64,000 nucleotides of DNA from JBCCGI01 sp039029355 (GTDB lineage Bacteria > Planctomycetota > UBA1135 > GCA-002686595), in NCBI GenBank assembly GCA_039029355.1, contig JBCCGI010000008.1, positions 62,001 through 126,000 of the forward strand, read 5' to 3'. Every line of letters starts with the position of its first letter. The stretch's first letter is position 1. The position numbers were made by a program, and so were the translations under genes. This document shows, one piece after another, positions 7,702-15,422 of this stretch. Under the pieces are notes generated by a model, which saw only the letters and a program-made list of their open reading frames with translations, did not search any database and had not been told where the DNA came from.

Positions 7702-9135
7702 CTACTCGGCCTCGCGCACGGCGCGTTCCAGCGCCGCGAGCGCCTGTTCGAGCGTCTCGTGGGTAATCCGGGCCGGCAGCAGCGCCCGCAGCCCAGGGCT
7801 CGGACAGACGATGCGCCACAGCCAGCTGCGCGCGGCGAAGTGCGGCAGGACCGGGCCGATCGCGGTGGTGGTGCCCGAGTGCGGCCGCGTGTAGTCGTAG
7901 AGTGACTCCGAGAGGCCCACGACCGACGAGCGTCCGCCGGCCGTGTTCCAGTCGTCGCCTTGGCCGAGGTGGCTCCCGCCCAGGGCGAGAACGAGCTTCT
8001 CCGGCATCGCCTCGGCCAGCACCTCGTTGATCCGGCGGGCCAAGGAGGGGTTCTTGTGCCCCCGCCGCACCGACACGATCGTGACGTCGCCGCGGACCTC
8101 CTCGACGAGCTCGACGCGCTCGCGGTACAGCACCACCGTCAGGCCGGTGGTCCCCTCGACCTCGAGCTCGTCGGAGAGCCGCTGCAGGAGCCGCAAGCCG
8201 CGGCCGCCCGGCGCGAAGGGATCGCGCTCGCGCCTGACGTCGGCCTCCCTCAGCCAGCGGCTGAGCTGGATCGGGCGCTCCTCGGGATTGAAGACCGACA
8301 GCGACACGAAGGTCCGGTTGACGGCGCACGACACCCGGACCTGGGCGCCCTCCAGCGCGGCCGCGCCGTGCGTCACGGCGTTGTTGAAGAGCTCGGAGAA
8401 GGCCGTGGCGAAGGAGTCCTGGGCCTCCTGCGCATAGCCGAGCACGACCAGTGCGGTCTTCGCCTCGTCCCGGAGCCGAAGCGCGCTCGCCCGCTCGTTG
8501 GCCGCGAAGGAGCGCTCGGAGGACCAGTCCGCCGCGGCGCCGGCCCCCTGCGGGCCGGCGACGGCCCCGCCCGCGGGCGAGGCGGGCGCCTGCGCCTCCA
8601 GCAGCGTCCGCACCGTCGCCTGGAGGTTGTCGTGCACCTTCGCGGCGAACTCCTCGGTCGTCACGAAGGGGACGACCACCGCCGCCGCCTCCAACTCGCG
8701 GACGAGCCGCTGGACCGCGCCGAACTGCTGCAGTGAGACCTCGTCCTGCAGGTCCTCGACCGGTACCGGGCGCTTGCAGATGTAGGCGTGGACCCGGGGA
8801 CTGCCGGAGCGCTGCCAGCGCCGCACGGCGCGCGTGATCTCCTCCTCGGTTCCCGACGACGCGGTCGCGGTGGGCGTCCCCATCCGTTTCCAAAGCAGGA
8901 CGAGCACGATGTCCGCCTGGTCGAGGTCCGGGTTGATCAGGTCCTGCGGCTCGCCCAGCCCGGGCCGGGCGTCCACCTCCCAGCGCCAGAGGTCGATGTG
9001 TACCGAGTCGGCGCGGCCGATGCCGCGGTTGAGCCGGGCGACGACGTCCGGGAGACACTCCCGCTCGGCGGCCATGTCGCCCGGGGAGGCGACAAAGACG
9101 CGCAGGCGACGAACGGATTGCGGCTCGGGCGACAA
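7702..9135 (-). CDS. DUF4062 - HATPase (anti-sigma kinase-like) - STAS-like fusion protein
   Basis: A 477-residue cytoplasmic protein with three modules. Residues 10-105 match the DUF4062 head: RVFVASPGDMAAERE, then WRWEVDA and LVLLWKRMGTPT with SGTEEEI; this domain is known as a sensor or effector head in STAND-type proteins. Residues 205-340 look like a GHKL ATPase of the RsbW/SpoIIAB kind: N box SELFNNAVTHG (247-257) and G box PGGRGLRLL (309-317); the Asp-x-Gly box is degenerate (FNPEERP). Residues 345-477 have the rhythm of a STAS domain, ending THETLEQALAALE, without the DSSGxG phospho-site. Start is TTG 9135, backed by a very strong GAGGGGAGGAG. Function is inferred: a partner-switching signalling protein controlled by the DUF4062 head. 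Confidence 0.7.
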   Translation of the reverse strand: MSPEPQSVRRLRVFVASPGDMAAERECLPDVVARLNRGIGRADSVHIDLWRWEVDARPGLGEPQDLINPDLDQADIVLVLLWKRMGTPTATASSGTEEEITRAVRRWQRSGSPRVHAYICKRPVPVEDLQDEVSLQQFGAVQRLVRELEAAAVVVPFVTTEEFAAKVHDNLQATVRTLLEAQAPASPAGGAVAGPQGAGAAADWSSERSFAANERASALRLRDEAKTALVVLGYAQEAQDSFATAFSELFNNAVTHGAAALEGAQVRVSCAVNRTFVSLSVFNPEERPIQLSRWLREADVRRERDPFAPGGRGLRLLQRLSDELEVEGTTGLTVVLYRERVELVEEVRGDVTIVSVRRGHKNPSLARRINEVLAEAMPEKLVLALGGSHLGQGDDWNTAGGRSSVVGLSESLYDYTRPHSGTTTAIGPVLPHFAARSWLWRIVCPSPGLRALLPARITHETLEQALAALERAVREAE

Positions 9136-9180
9136 GGACTCCTCCCCTCGCGTCCCATCCTACGCCCGCGCCCGAGCCGC
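9120..9180 (-). promoter_or_regulatory. 12-bp inverted repeat enclosing the ribosome binding site of the DUF4062 gene
   Basis: GCGGCTCGGGCG at 9120-9131 is repeated exactly inverted at 9169-9180, with 37 bases between. The loop holds the Shine-Dalgarno sequence (near 9139-9149) and the TTG start (9135-9133), while one arm is made of the first codons. It could be an mRNA structure that gates translation or a DNA operator. Confidence 0.5.
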
Positions 9181-9313
9181 GGCGAGGGCGTGCGCTCGCG
9201 TCCGGGCAGCGCGGAAAAGAATGCTCTGCCCCCCAAGCGCTGCGCCGGTTCTTGCGGACGAGCGCGCCTTCGCCTTCGGAGCGGCCTTCGTGCGGGCCGA
9301 TGAGGTGGACGCC

Positions 9314-10156
9314 ATGGCTCGTCCCTCTGCCCTGCGCGCGCGGCTGCGCGACGCCTTCTCCGGTCTCTTCGGCGCACCGAAACCCCTAACAACGTCGGAC
9401 CCGGCCGCCGCGCCCGGTCCGCCCTCTGGACCCGAAGCGCAGGCGCAGATGCAGCCCGACGCCGACCTCGCCGCAGGCCTCGGGCTGGATCCGTCGGCCG
9501 AGCTGCGCGAGGCGCTCGCGAGCGCCGTGTCGCCGCCGCGCGAGGCGGCGGTCGCGAAGCCGGTCGAGGCGTCCGAGGTCCAGACGAGCGAACCGGACGA
9601 CGAGGTCTCGCTCGAGTTCCAAGAGCTGCTCGACGAGATCGGCGCCGAGGCGGTGGACGAGGCCGACTCCGCCCTCGCGCTGCGCGACGTCACGATCCGC
9701 GAGCTGCAGGCGCGGTTGGCCGAGCTGCAGGACATGGGCGATCGCCTGGCCGAGGCCGACAAAGCGCGCCTCGCAGCGGAGGCCGAGCTGGAACGCGCCC
9801 AGAGGGACGGCCCGACGACGGACGTCGAGGCCCTGCGGCGCGAGCGCTACAACCTGCGCCGCAAGCTCGCCCGGCGCGACGCGCGCATCGAGCGCCTGCT
9901 GGAGCAGGTCGTCGCGCTCCGCGCCCGGGTCGACGAGCGCCACCACGTGGCGGCCGAACGCTGGCGCGAGCTGCGCCGGCTCCAGGGCGAGCGCCGGCAG
10001 ATGGAGCACGCCCTCGCCGACGCCCAGAAGCGCCTGGCGGCGCTGCGCGGGCCCGTGGCGGCGCTGCTGTCGCAGCCGCCCGATGCCGCGGGCGCTGCGG
10101 GCGCCGCGTACGCGCGCGTCGCGGACCTGATGGGGCTCGACCTCGACCGTAGCTAG
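9314..10156 (+). CDS. Coiled-coil protein of unknown function
   Basis: A 280-residue protein, start ATG 9314 chosen for GAGGTGG five bases upstream and because the frame upstream is antisense to the neighbouring gene. The first ~100 residues are Ala/Pro-rich and acidic, likely disordered. From about residue 120 to 250 it is a long heptad-patterned coiled coil rich in Arg, Glu, Leu and Ala (LQARLAELQ, RRKLARRDARIERLLEQV). The last 20 residues (YARVADLMGLDLDRS) are predicted to be a separate short helix. I see no transmembrane segment. Its last 200 bases are duplicated downstream of the next gene. Confidence 0.7.
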   Translation: MARPSALRARLRDAFSGLFGAPKPLTTSDPAAAPGPPSGPEAQAQMQPDADLAAGLGLDPSAELREALASAVSPPREAAVAKPVEASEVQTSEPDDEVSLEFQELLDEIGAEAVDEADSALALRDVTIRELQARLAELQDMGDRLAEADKARLAAEAELERAQRDGPTTDVEALRRERYNLRRKLARRDARIERLLEQVVALRARVDERHHVAAERWRELRRLQGERRQMEHALADAQKRLAALRGPVAALLSQPPDAAGAAGAAYARVADLMGLDLDRS

Positions 10157-10250
10157 CGCCCTGCGGCGGTAGCGCGGCGCTGGAGCCCTGCGCGGTCGTG
10201 GGGTCTCGCGGTAGACTGCCGGGCGTCCTGTCTTTCCCGGAGAGCCTGCC

Positions 10251-11210
10251 ATGAAGTCCCTGCTCGCCCTGTTCCTCGCGGCCGTCGCGTGCGGCGCCGC
10301 CGGCGCCCAGGCGCCGCCCTCGAGGCCGGTCGCCCAGCACGAAGCCAAGGTGCTTCACCTCGCCGCCGCGTCCGATGGCTCGGTGCTCGTCACCGCCACC
10401 GAGAAGGCCCTGCACGCCTGGGATACGAAGAAGGAGAAGCAGCTCTGGAAAGCGCCGCTGTCCGAGGTCGGAATCGACGGACTCGCGGTCGGGGGTGAGC
10501 TGGTCGCCTGCGCCCCCAGGGGCCTGGCGGTGGCGCAGCTCTTCGAGCTGGAGAGCGGCAAGCAGCGTACGGGCCTGGGCGGACCCAACCCGCTCGACGG
10601 CGGCGCGGGCGCGCTGGTCGTCGACCCCAAGGACCGCTGGATCTGGCTGGGTACGCAGTCGGGCACGGCGACCCGCATCGTGCCGGACAACGTCAACGGC
10701 TGGAGCCGCCGCGGCATGGGCAACGGCGGGATCACGAGCCTCGCGCTCGACGCCAAGGGCAAGACGCTGGTCGTCGGCGGCAGCGACGGGACGCTGCGCT
10801 TCGTCGGCGCCAAGAGCGCAAACCGCGACGAGAAGAAGGTCGTCGAGACCGGCGAGGCCGCGGTCACGGCGCTTGGCGTCGACCCCAAAGGCAGCTGGAT
10901 CGTCGCCGGCTGCGACGATGGATGCGTGGGCGTTTGGAAGGCGTCCAGCGGCAAGCGCCGGCACGAACTCGACGCGCACGCGAGCGGCGTGGTGCACGCG
11001 ACGGTCGACCCGCGCGGCAAGCGCGCCGCGACGGCCGACCTCGGCGGCGAGGTGCGCCTGTGGGACCTGGCGTCGGGCGAGGCGCTCGCCATGTGGAAGC
11101 CGATCGAGGGGACGCCGGTCGCCGGGCTCGCCTTCGTCGACAAGGGCAAGGCACTGGTCACCGCGTCGGGCACCGAGCTGCTCGCCTGGGATCTGTCCGA
11201 CGTGGACTGA
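10251..11210 (+). CDS. Secreted WD40-type beta-propeller protein
   Basis: A 319-residue exported protein with a clear signal peptide (MKSLLALFLAAVACGAAGAQ). The rest is a run of WD40-like blades: ALHAWDTKKEKQLW, then blades centred on the GSGGTLRF-like, CVGVWKASSGK, EVRLWDLASGEALA and LLAWDLSDVD segments, each with the usual GH-like and WD-like ends. About six or seven blades would fill a single propeller. Likely periplasmic or surface scaffold; no enzymatic motif is seen. CGGAGAG lies about eight bases before the ATG. The gene lies between the coiled-coil gene and a duplicated fragment of it. Confidence 0.8.
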   Translation: MKSLLALFLAAVACGAAGAQAPPSRPVAQHEAKVLHLAAASDGSVLVTATEKALHAWDTKKEKQLWKAPLSEVGIDGLAVGGELVACAPRGLAVAQLFELESGKQRTGLGGPNPLDGGAGALVVDPKDRWIWLGTQSGTATRIVPDNVNGWSRRGMGNGGITSLALDAKGKTLVVGGSDGTLRFVGAKSANRDEKKVVETGEAAVTALGVDPKGSWIVAGCDDGCVGVWKASSGKRRHELDAHASGVVHATVDPRGKRAATADLGGEVRLWDLASGEALAMWKPIEGTPVAGLAFVDKGKALVTASGTELLAWDLSDVD

Positions 11211-11220
11211 TCGCCGTCGC

Positions 11221-11422
11221 CGTGGCGGCCGAACGCTGGCGCGAGCTGCGCCGGCTCCAGGGCGAGCGCCGGCAGATGGAGCACGTCTTCGTCAACGCCC
11301 AAGGGCGCCTGGCGGCGCTGCGTGGCCCGGTCACCGCGCTGCTGTCCGAGCCCCCCGGATCCGCGAGCGCCGCGTTCGCGCGCGTGGCGGACCTGATGGG
11401 CCTCGACCTCGACCGCTCCTGA
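11221..11422 (+). pseudogene. Duplicated 3' fragment of the coiled-coil gene
   Basis: Bases 11221-11285 are identical to 9946-10010 of the coiled-coil gene (65 of 65), and the rest matches with substitutions and a short deletion through to the last codons (LMGLDLDRS, here followed by TGA instead of TAG). The copy starts 10 bases after the WD40 gene stops and has no start codon of its own. It covers the last ~66 codons only. The two copies form direct repeats around the WD40 gene. Confidence 0.85.
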
Positions 11423-11491
11423 CGCCGGCGTCGAGGTCTCCCCGACCGGGCGCTACCCTGAAGGCCCCGCTCCGGCGGAGGGTCTCCGACG

Positions 11492-12364
11492 ATGCCCGAG
11501 GACTTCATCCAGCGACTCGCCTTCCGCCATTCGGCCGGGCGCAGGAGCCCGGTCGACGTCATCCGCCTGTCGCGGCTGCGCGCGCGCGAGCTCGACCACT
11601 CGATGCACGATCCGACGCGCCTCGCGTTCCACCTGGTGCAGTTCGTGCTGAGCGGCGAGGGCGCCCACCGGGTCGACTTCGAGCGCGTCGAGCTGCGGCC
11701 CGGCGACGTGCTGCACGTCCGGCCCGAGCAGGTGCACGCGTTCGACCCGGAGGTCGACCACGAGGCGCTGGTGCTGATGTTCACCCCGCGCGCGTTGGAG
11801 GAGGCGCACATCCCCCAGTCGGCGCGCTGGCAGGCGAGCACGGTCCTGCGGCCGGCGCCGGACGACTTCCGCATCCTGACCGAGCTCCTGCGCGTGCAGG
11901 AGGCGCTGGACACCGAGTCGAGCGAGCTGCGCGCGGGCTCGGTCGGCCCGCACCTGCTCGCGACGATCCTCGCGGGCCTCGCCGACGTCGTGTCGGCGCA
12001 CCAGGGCAGTCTCGACCTCGCGGCGCAGCGCTACGAGGAGCTCGTGCTCGAGTTCGAGGCGCTCCTGGACCGGCATCACGCGTCGTCGCGCACGCAGGCG
12101 TGGTACGCGGAGCAGCTCGGCACGACGCCCCGCACGCTCGCGCGCGCCTGCCGCGTGGCGCGCGCCACGTCGCCCAAGCGCAAGATCGACCTGCGCGTGG
12201 TGCTCGAGGCGAAGCGGCTACTCGCCACCACTCCTGAGACGGTGGAGGCGATCGGGTACCGGCTCGGGTTCTCCGAGCCGACCAACTTCGTGAAGTTCTT
12301 CCGGCGCATCGTGGGCTCTCCGCCCGACGCGTTCCGGCACGAGCAGGCGCGCGGCGGGCTCTAG
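11492..12364 (+). CDS. AraC family transcriptional regulator
   Basis: A 290-residue regulator. The N-terminal half is a cupin-like sensor domain (FHLVQFVLSGEGAHRV, then LRPGDVLHVRPEQVHAF). The C-terminal ~100 residues are the double helix-turn-helix of the AraC/XylS family: a first motif around AEQLGTTPRTLARACRV and the second with AIGYRLGFSEPTNFVKFFRR, ending PDAFR. The ligand is unknown; the cupin and the lone-gene setting do not identify it. The downstream lipoprotein gene is a candidate target. The TAG stop codon is the first three bases of a palindromic element. Confidence 0.92.
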   Translation: MPEDFIQRLAFRHSAGRRSPVDVIRLSRLRARELDHSMHDPTRLAFHLVQFVLSGEGAHRVDFERVELRPGDVLHVRPEQVHAFDPEVDHEALVLMFTPRALEEAHIPQSARWQASTVLRPAPDDFRILTELLRVQEALDTESSELRAGSVGPHLLATILAGLADVVSAHQGSLDLAAQRYEELVLEFEALLDRHHASSRTQAWYAEQLGTTPRTLARACRVARATSPKRKIDLRVVLEAKRLLATTPETVEAIGYRLGFSEPTNFVKFFRRIVGSPPDAFRHEQARGGL

Positions 12365-12480
12365 GAGCCCGTCCGGGTCTGGGCGGGTCGCGAGGCTGCG
12401 AGCATCGAGTTCGGGTCGAGGAGCAGAGTTGGGCTCGGGGGTCGCCGTATCGCCGGCGCCGAGACCAGGACGGGCTCCTA
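12362..12480. repeat. Palindromic MITE-like element, copy 2 (119 bp)
   Basis: Left end TAGGAGCCCGTCCGGGTCTG and right end form 20-bp terminal inverted repeats with two mismatches. It shares its termini and the interior blocks GAGCATCGAGTTC and TTGGGCTCGGGGGTCGC-like sequence with the element at 3511-3651, but is about 22 bases shorter in the middle. Its first three bases are the TAG stop of the AraC gene. Confidence 0.85.
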
Positions 12481-12582
12481 GGCAACCGGACACACGGCGG
12501 CATCGCCATGTGTCCGGTTTCGACCATCCTTTGTCGGAAGTCGACCTTCAGGCGCTCCGCGGAACAGCGGACAGTCGAGGGC

Positions 12583-13431
12583 ATGAGAACCAACCGCATC
12601 GCAGCCGGCCTGACGCTCCTCGTGGCGACGGCGGGCTGCTCGACGCCACGACACGGAGACGCCCCCATGCCCGACCTGAAGGAGAAAGCCGTCGCCCTGC
12701 TCACGTCGCTCGAGACGGGCGACCAAGCGCCGATCGCGTACATCCACCCGGAGGAGTACACCCAGCACAACCTCGCGGTCGCCGACGGCCTCGACGGCTT
12801 CGCGGCGGTCGTGCAGGCCGCGCCGCCCGGCGGGTTCAAGGCGCGCGTGGTGCGCGCCTTCCAGGACGGCGACTTCGCCTTCACCCACACCGAGTACGAC
12901 TTCTTCGGCCCCAAGGTCGGCTTCGACGTGTTCCGCTTCGAGGACGGCCGCATCGTCGAGCACTGGGACAACCTGGCCGAGATCCAGCCGCCGAACCCGA
13001 GCGGCCGGACGCAGCTCGACGGCCCCACCGAGGCCGCGGACCTCGAGCGGACCGCGGCCAACAAGGAGCTGGTGCGCTCCTTCGTCGAGCGCGTGCTCGT
13101 CGGCGGCGACACCAGTGAGCTCGCGGCCTACGTAAACCCCGAGCGCTACCACCAGCACAACCCCGGCATCGCCGACGGCCTCGACGGCCTGGGCGCCGCG
13201 CTGCAGTACTTCGCCGAGAACGGCCTCGTGCTGGAGTACGACCGCGTGCACCGCGTGCTCGGCCAGGGCAGCTTCGTGCTGACGATCAGCGAAGGCCGCT
13301 TTGGCCGGGGCGAGCATTCGGCCTTCTACGACCTGTTCCGCCTGGAGGACGGGCGCATCGTCGAGCACTGGGACGTCATCGAGACGATCCCGCCGCGCGC
13401 CGAGTGGAAGAACTCCAACGGCAAGTTCTAG
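12583..13431 (+). CDS. Lipoprotein with tandem SnoaL-like (NTF2 fold) domains
   Basis: A 282-residue lipoprotein. Start ATG 12583 is chosen for GAGGG upstream and a lipoprotein signal ending VATAGC (Cys is the lipidated residue). Two homologous SnoaL-like domains follow, about residues 30-135 and 150-275. Each contains a Y-x-QHN motif (EYTQHN, RYHQHN), a GLDG segment and a FRxEDGRIVEHWD strand, so the gene arose by internal duplication. Family members bind or convert small hydrophobic ligands, and many are of unknown role. It is preceded by the palindromic element and followed after 18 bases by another lipoprotein gene, possibly co-transcribed. Confidence 0.82.
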   Translation: MRTNRIAAGLTLLVATAGCSTPRHGDAPMPDLKEKAVALLTSLETGDQAPIAYIHPEEYTQHNLAVADGLDGFAAVVQAAPPGGFKARVVRAFQDGDFAFTHTEYDFFGPKVGFDVFRFEDGRIVEHWDNLAEIQPPNPSGRTQLDGPTEAADLERTAANKELVRSFVERVLVGGDTSELAAYVNPERYHQHNPGIADGLDGLGAALQYFAENGLVLEYDRVHRVLGQGSFVLTISEGRFGRGEHSAFYDLFRLEDGRIVEHWDVIETIPPRAEWKNSNGKF

Positions 13432-13449
13432 GGCGAAGGCCGGACAACC

Positions 13450-13839
13450 ATGGAAACGAAAACGCGCTACGCGCCCCTCTTCGCGCTTCTATCCGCCGCG
13501 CTCGCCGCGGTGCTGTACGGCTGCGCCGCCGCCCCGCACGCGGGAAGCGGCGCGGTGATCGAGATCGCCACGTTCCAGCTGGAGCCGGGCGTGACCGAGG
13601 ACGAGTTCCGCAGCGTCGACCGCGCCGTCGAGTTGGAACACGTCGCACGGCAGCCCGGCTTCCTCGCGCGCGAATCGGCCGCGGGCGACGACGGGCGCTG
13701 GCTAGTGATCGTGCACTGGCGCTCGGTCGAGGATGCGGACGCGTCGATGGCGAGCTTCGGGTCGGCGCCCGCGACGGCGGAGTTCCTCGCGCGCATCCAG
13801 ACCGACACGATGGAGATGACGCGCTACCGCTCGAAGTAG
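13450..13839 (+). CDS. Small lipoprotein with dimeric alpha/beta-barrel (ABM-like) domain
   Basis: 129 residues. A lipoprotein signal ends in VLYGC. The remainder has the pattern of the antibiotic-biosynthesis-monooxygenase-like ferredoxin fold: first strand IEIATFQLEPG, helix with DEFRSVDRAVE, then QPGFLARESA, WLVIVHWRS and a final helix to ILARIQTDTMEM. Such domains are often heme- or quinone-interacting or simply structural; the lipid anchor is unusual for the family. Probably an operon with the SnoaL lipoprotein 18 bases upstream. Confidence 0.7.
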   Translation: METKTRYAPLFALLSAALAAVLYGCAAAPHAGSGAVIEIATFQLEPGVTEDEFRSVDRAVELEHVARQPGFLARESAAGDDGRWLVIVHWRSVEDADASMASFGSAPATAEFLARIQTDTMEMTRYRSK

Positions 13840-13998
13840 CGGCGGCTGGCGTGGCGCCCTGGGCTGCCTCCCGGGCGCGGATGCCCCGGTGCGCGACCGG
13901 GCAGATGCCTCGGCGCGATCGCGCGGATGCGCGGGGGCGGGCGCAGGCGGCTTGGCGACCGCCGGGTCCTCGACCTCGGCCGCGCCGAGGGAGAAAGG

Positions 13999-14074
13999 TG
14001 GTGAGCGCACCAGGGCTCGAACCTGGGACCTACTGGTTAAAAGCCAGTTGCTCTGCCAACTGAGCTATGCGCCC
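13999..14074 (-). tRNA. tRNA-Lys (anticodon TTT)
   Basis: The minus strand reads acceptor GGGCGCA paired with TGCGCTC (one G-U pair), D-arm AGCTCAGTTGGCAGAGC, anticodon arm ACTGG-CTTTTAA-CCAGT giving TTT, and T arm CCAGG-TTCGAGC-CCTGG. The CCA tail is encoded at 13999-14001. Length 76 bases. Confidence 0.98.
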
Positions 14075-14087
14075 ACCTTGAGCGGTC

Positions 14088-14114
14088 AGCATACACATCC
14101 CCGGGGATCGTCAA
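14088..14114 (-). promoter_or_regulatory. Putative promoter for tRNA-Lys
   Basis: The minus strand has TTGACG (14114-14109), a 15-base spacer and TATGCT (14093-14088), putting a start site about seven bases before the tRNA. The -35 box and spacer lie within the hairpin that follows frr, so termination of frr and initiation of the tRNA would share the same sequence. Confidence 0.4.
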
Positions 14115-14126
14115 AAGCCCCGGGGA
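14098..14126 (-). terminator. Hairpin after frr
   Basis: TCCCCGGGG (14098-14106) pairs with CCCCGGGGA (14118-14126), a nine-pair stem with an 11-base loop, starting eight bases after the frr stop codon on the minus strand. There is no U-run, so factor-independent termination would be weak. Confidence 0.5.
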
Positions 14127-14133
14127 CGTTGTT

Positions 14134-14694
14134 CTAGACGTCCTGGATCTCGGTCGTCTTCTTCTCGAGCAGCTCGTCGACCTTCTTCTCGTAGGTCTTC
14201 AGGAGGTCCTGGACGTCGCCGTGCAGCTTGCGGTGCTCGTCCTCGGTCAGCTCGCCGGACTTCTTCATCCCGTCCGACGTCTTGTTCACGTCGCGGCGGG
14301 TGTTGCGGAGGGCCACCCGGGACTCCTCCCCCATCTCCTTGACCTTGGCGACGTACTTGTTGCGCTGCTCGCCCGAGAGCGGCGGGAGCTGCATGCGCAG
14401 CACCTTGCCGTCCTCCTGGGGAGCGCAGCCGAGGTCGGCCTTCAGCAGCGCCTTCTGGAGCTCCTTCATCACCGACATGTCGAACGGCTTGACGATGATC
14501 TGGCGCGGCTCGGGGATCGAGATCGACGCCATCTGCTGGACCGGCGTTGGCGTGCCGTAGTAGTCCACGCGGATGTTCTCCACCAGCGCCGAGGAGGCCC
14601 GGCCGGTGCGGATGCCGCGCATCTGCTCCTGCATGTGCTGGATGGTCTTGTCGAATCGATCGCGCGCTTCGTCGAGGACGGCTTTCGAACTCAT
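14134..14694 (-). CDS. frr: Ribosome recycling factor
   Basis: A 186-residue protein, the usual length for RRF, which with EF-G splits the post-termination ribosome. The start ATG 14694 gives MSSKAVLDEARDRFDKTI and overlaps the pyrH stop codon (ATGA). The family's signatures are present: IRTGRASSALVENI, YYGTPTPVQQMASI, EPRQIIVKPFD, PPLSGEQR and RNTRRDVN. It is the last gene of rpsB-tsf-pyrH-frr and is followed by a strong hairpin. Confidence 0.97.
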   Translation of the reverse strand: MSSKAVLDEARDRFDKTIQHMQEQMRGIRTGRASSALVENIRVDYYGTPTPVQQMASISIPEPRQIIVKPFDMSVMKELQKALLKADLGCAPQEDGKVLRMQLPPLSGEQRNKYVAKVKEMGEESRVALRNTRRDVNKTSDGMKKSGELTEDEHRKLHGDVQDLLKTYEKKVDELLEKKTTEIQDV

Positions 14695-15407
14695 GTCGTG
14701 CTCCGAATGGTCGTTCCGAGGGGCTCGCCCTTCACCACGCGCTCCATGTTGCCCTCTTCGAAGAGGTTGAACACGACCACGGGCAGCCCGTTTTCCATGC
14801 ACAGGGTAATGGCGGTGCCGTCCATCACCTGCAGCCCTCCGTTCAGCACCTCCATGTAGGAGAGCGTCTCGTAGCGCTTGGCCGAGGGGTCCTTCTTGGG
14901 ATCCGCGGTGTACACGCCGTCGACCTTGGTGGCCTTCAGCAGCACCTCGCAGCCCAACTCCGTCGCGCGCAGTGCGGCGGCGGTGTCGGTCGTGAAGAAC
15001 GGGTTGCCGGTGCCGCCCGCGAGGATGACGACGCGCCCCTCTTCGAGGTGCTTGATCGCCCGCCGGCGCACGAACGGCTCGGCCACCGAGCGGATCTCGA
15101 GCGCCGTAGCCACGCGCGTCTGGACGCCTTGATCCTCGAGCGCGTCCGAGAGCGCCAGCCCGTTGATCACGGTGCCGAGCATGCCCATGTAGTCGGAGCT
15201 CGCCCGGCGCGCGCCCTCGTTCGCGAACTCGGCGCCGCGCAGCAGGTTGCCGCCGCCCACGACCATCGCCACCACGACCCCCAGCTCGCGGAGCCGCGCC
15301 ACCTGGCGCGACACCGAACGGAGGGAGTCACGGTCGATGCCCTGGCCCGTGTCCGGGTTCCCCAGGGCTTCGCCGGAGAGCTTGAGAAGGACTCGCTTCC
15401 AGGTCAA
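14691..15407 (-). CDS. pyrH: Uridylate kinase
   Basis: A 238-residue amino-acid-kinase-fold enzyme that phosphorylates UMP to UDP in pyrimidine synthesis. Visible motifs: LLKLSGEAL at the N-terminus, VVGGGNLLRG, the DYMGMLGTVINGLAL helix, the ILAGGTGNPFFTTDTAAALRA nucleotide site and KATKVDGVYTADP. Length is typical. It lies 15 bases downstream of tsf and overlaps frr by four bases. Confidence 0.97.
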   Translation of the reverse strand: MTWKRVLLKLSGEALGNPDTGQGIDRDSLRSVSRQVARLRELGVVVAMVVGGGNLLRGAEFANEGARRASSDYMGMLGTVINGLALSDALEDQGVQTRVATALEIRSVAEPFVRRRAIKHLEEGRVVILAGGTGNPFFTTDTAAALRATELGCEVLLKATKVDGVYTADPKKDPSAKRYETLSYMEVLNGGLQVMDGTAITLCMENGLPVVVFNLFEEGNMERVVKGEPLGTTIRSTT

Positions 15408-15422
15408 AGGCGAGCTCCCTTC

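Noticed and set aside
13877..13945. Apparent tandem repeats of a GATGC-rich unit before tRNA-Lys
   Set aside because: Three loosely similar units of about 23 bases that differ in most positions; not convincing as a repeat array.
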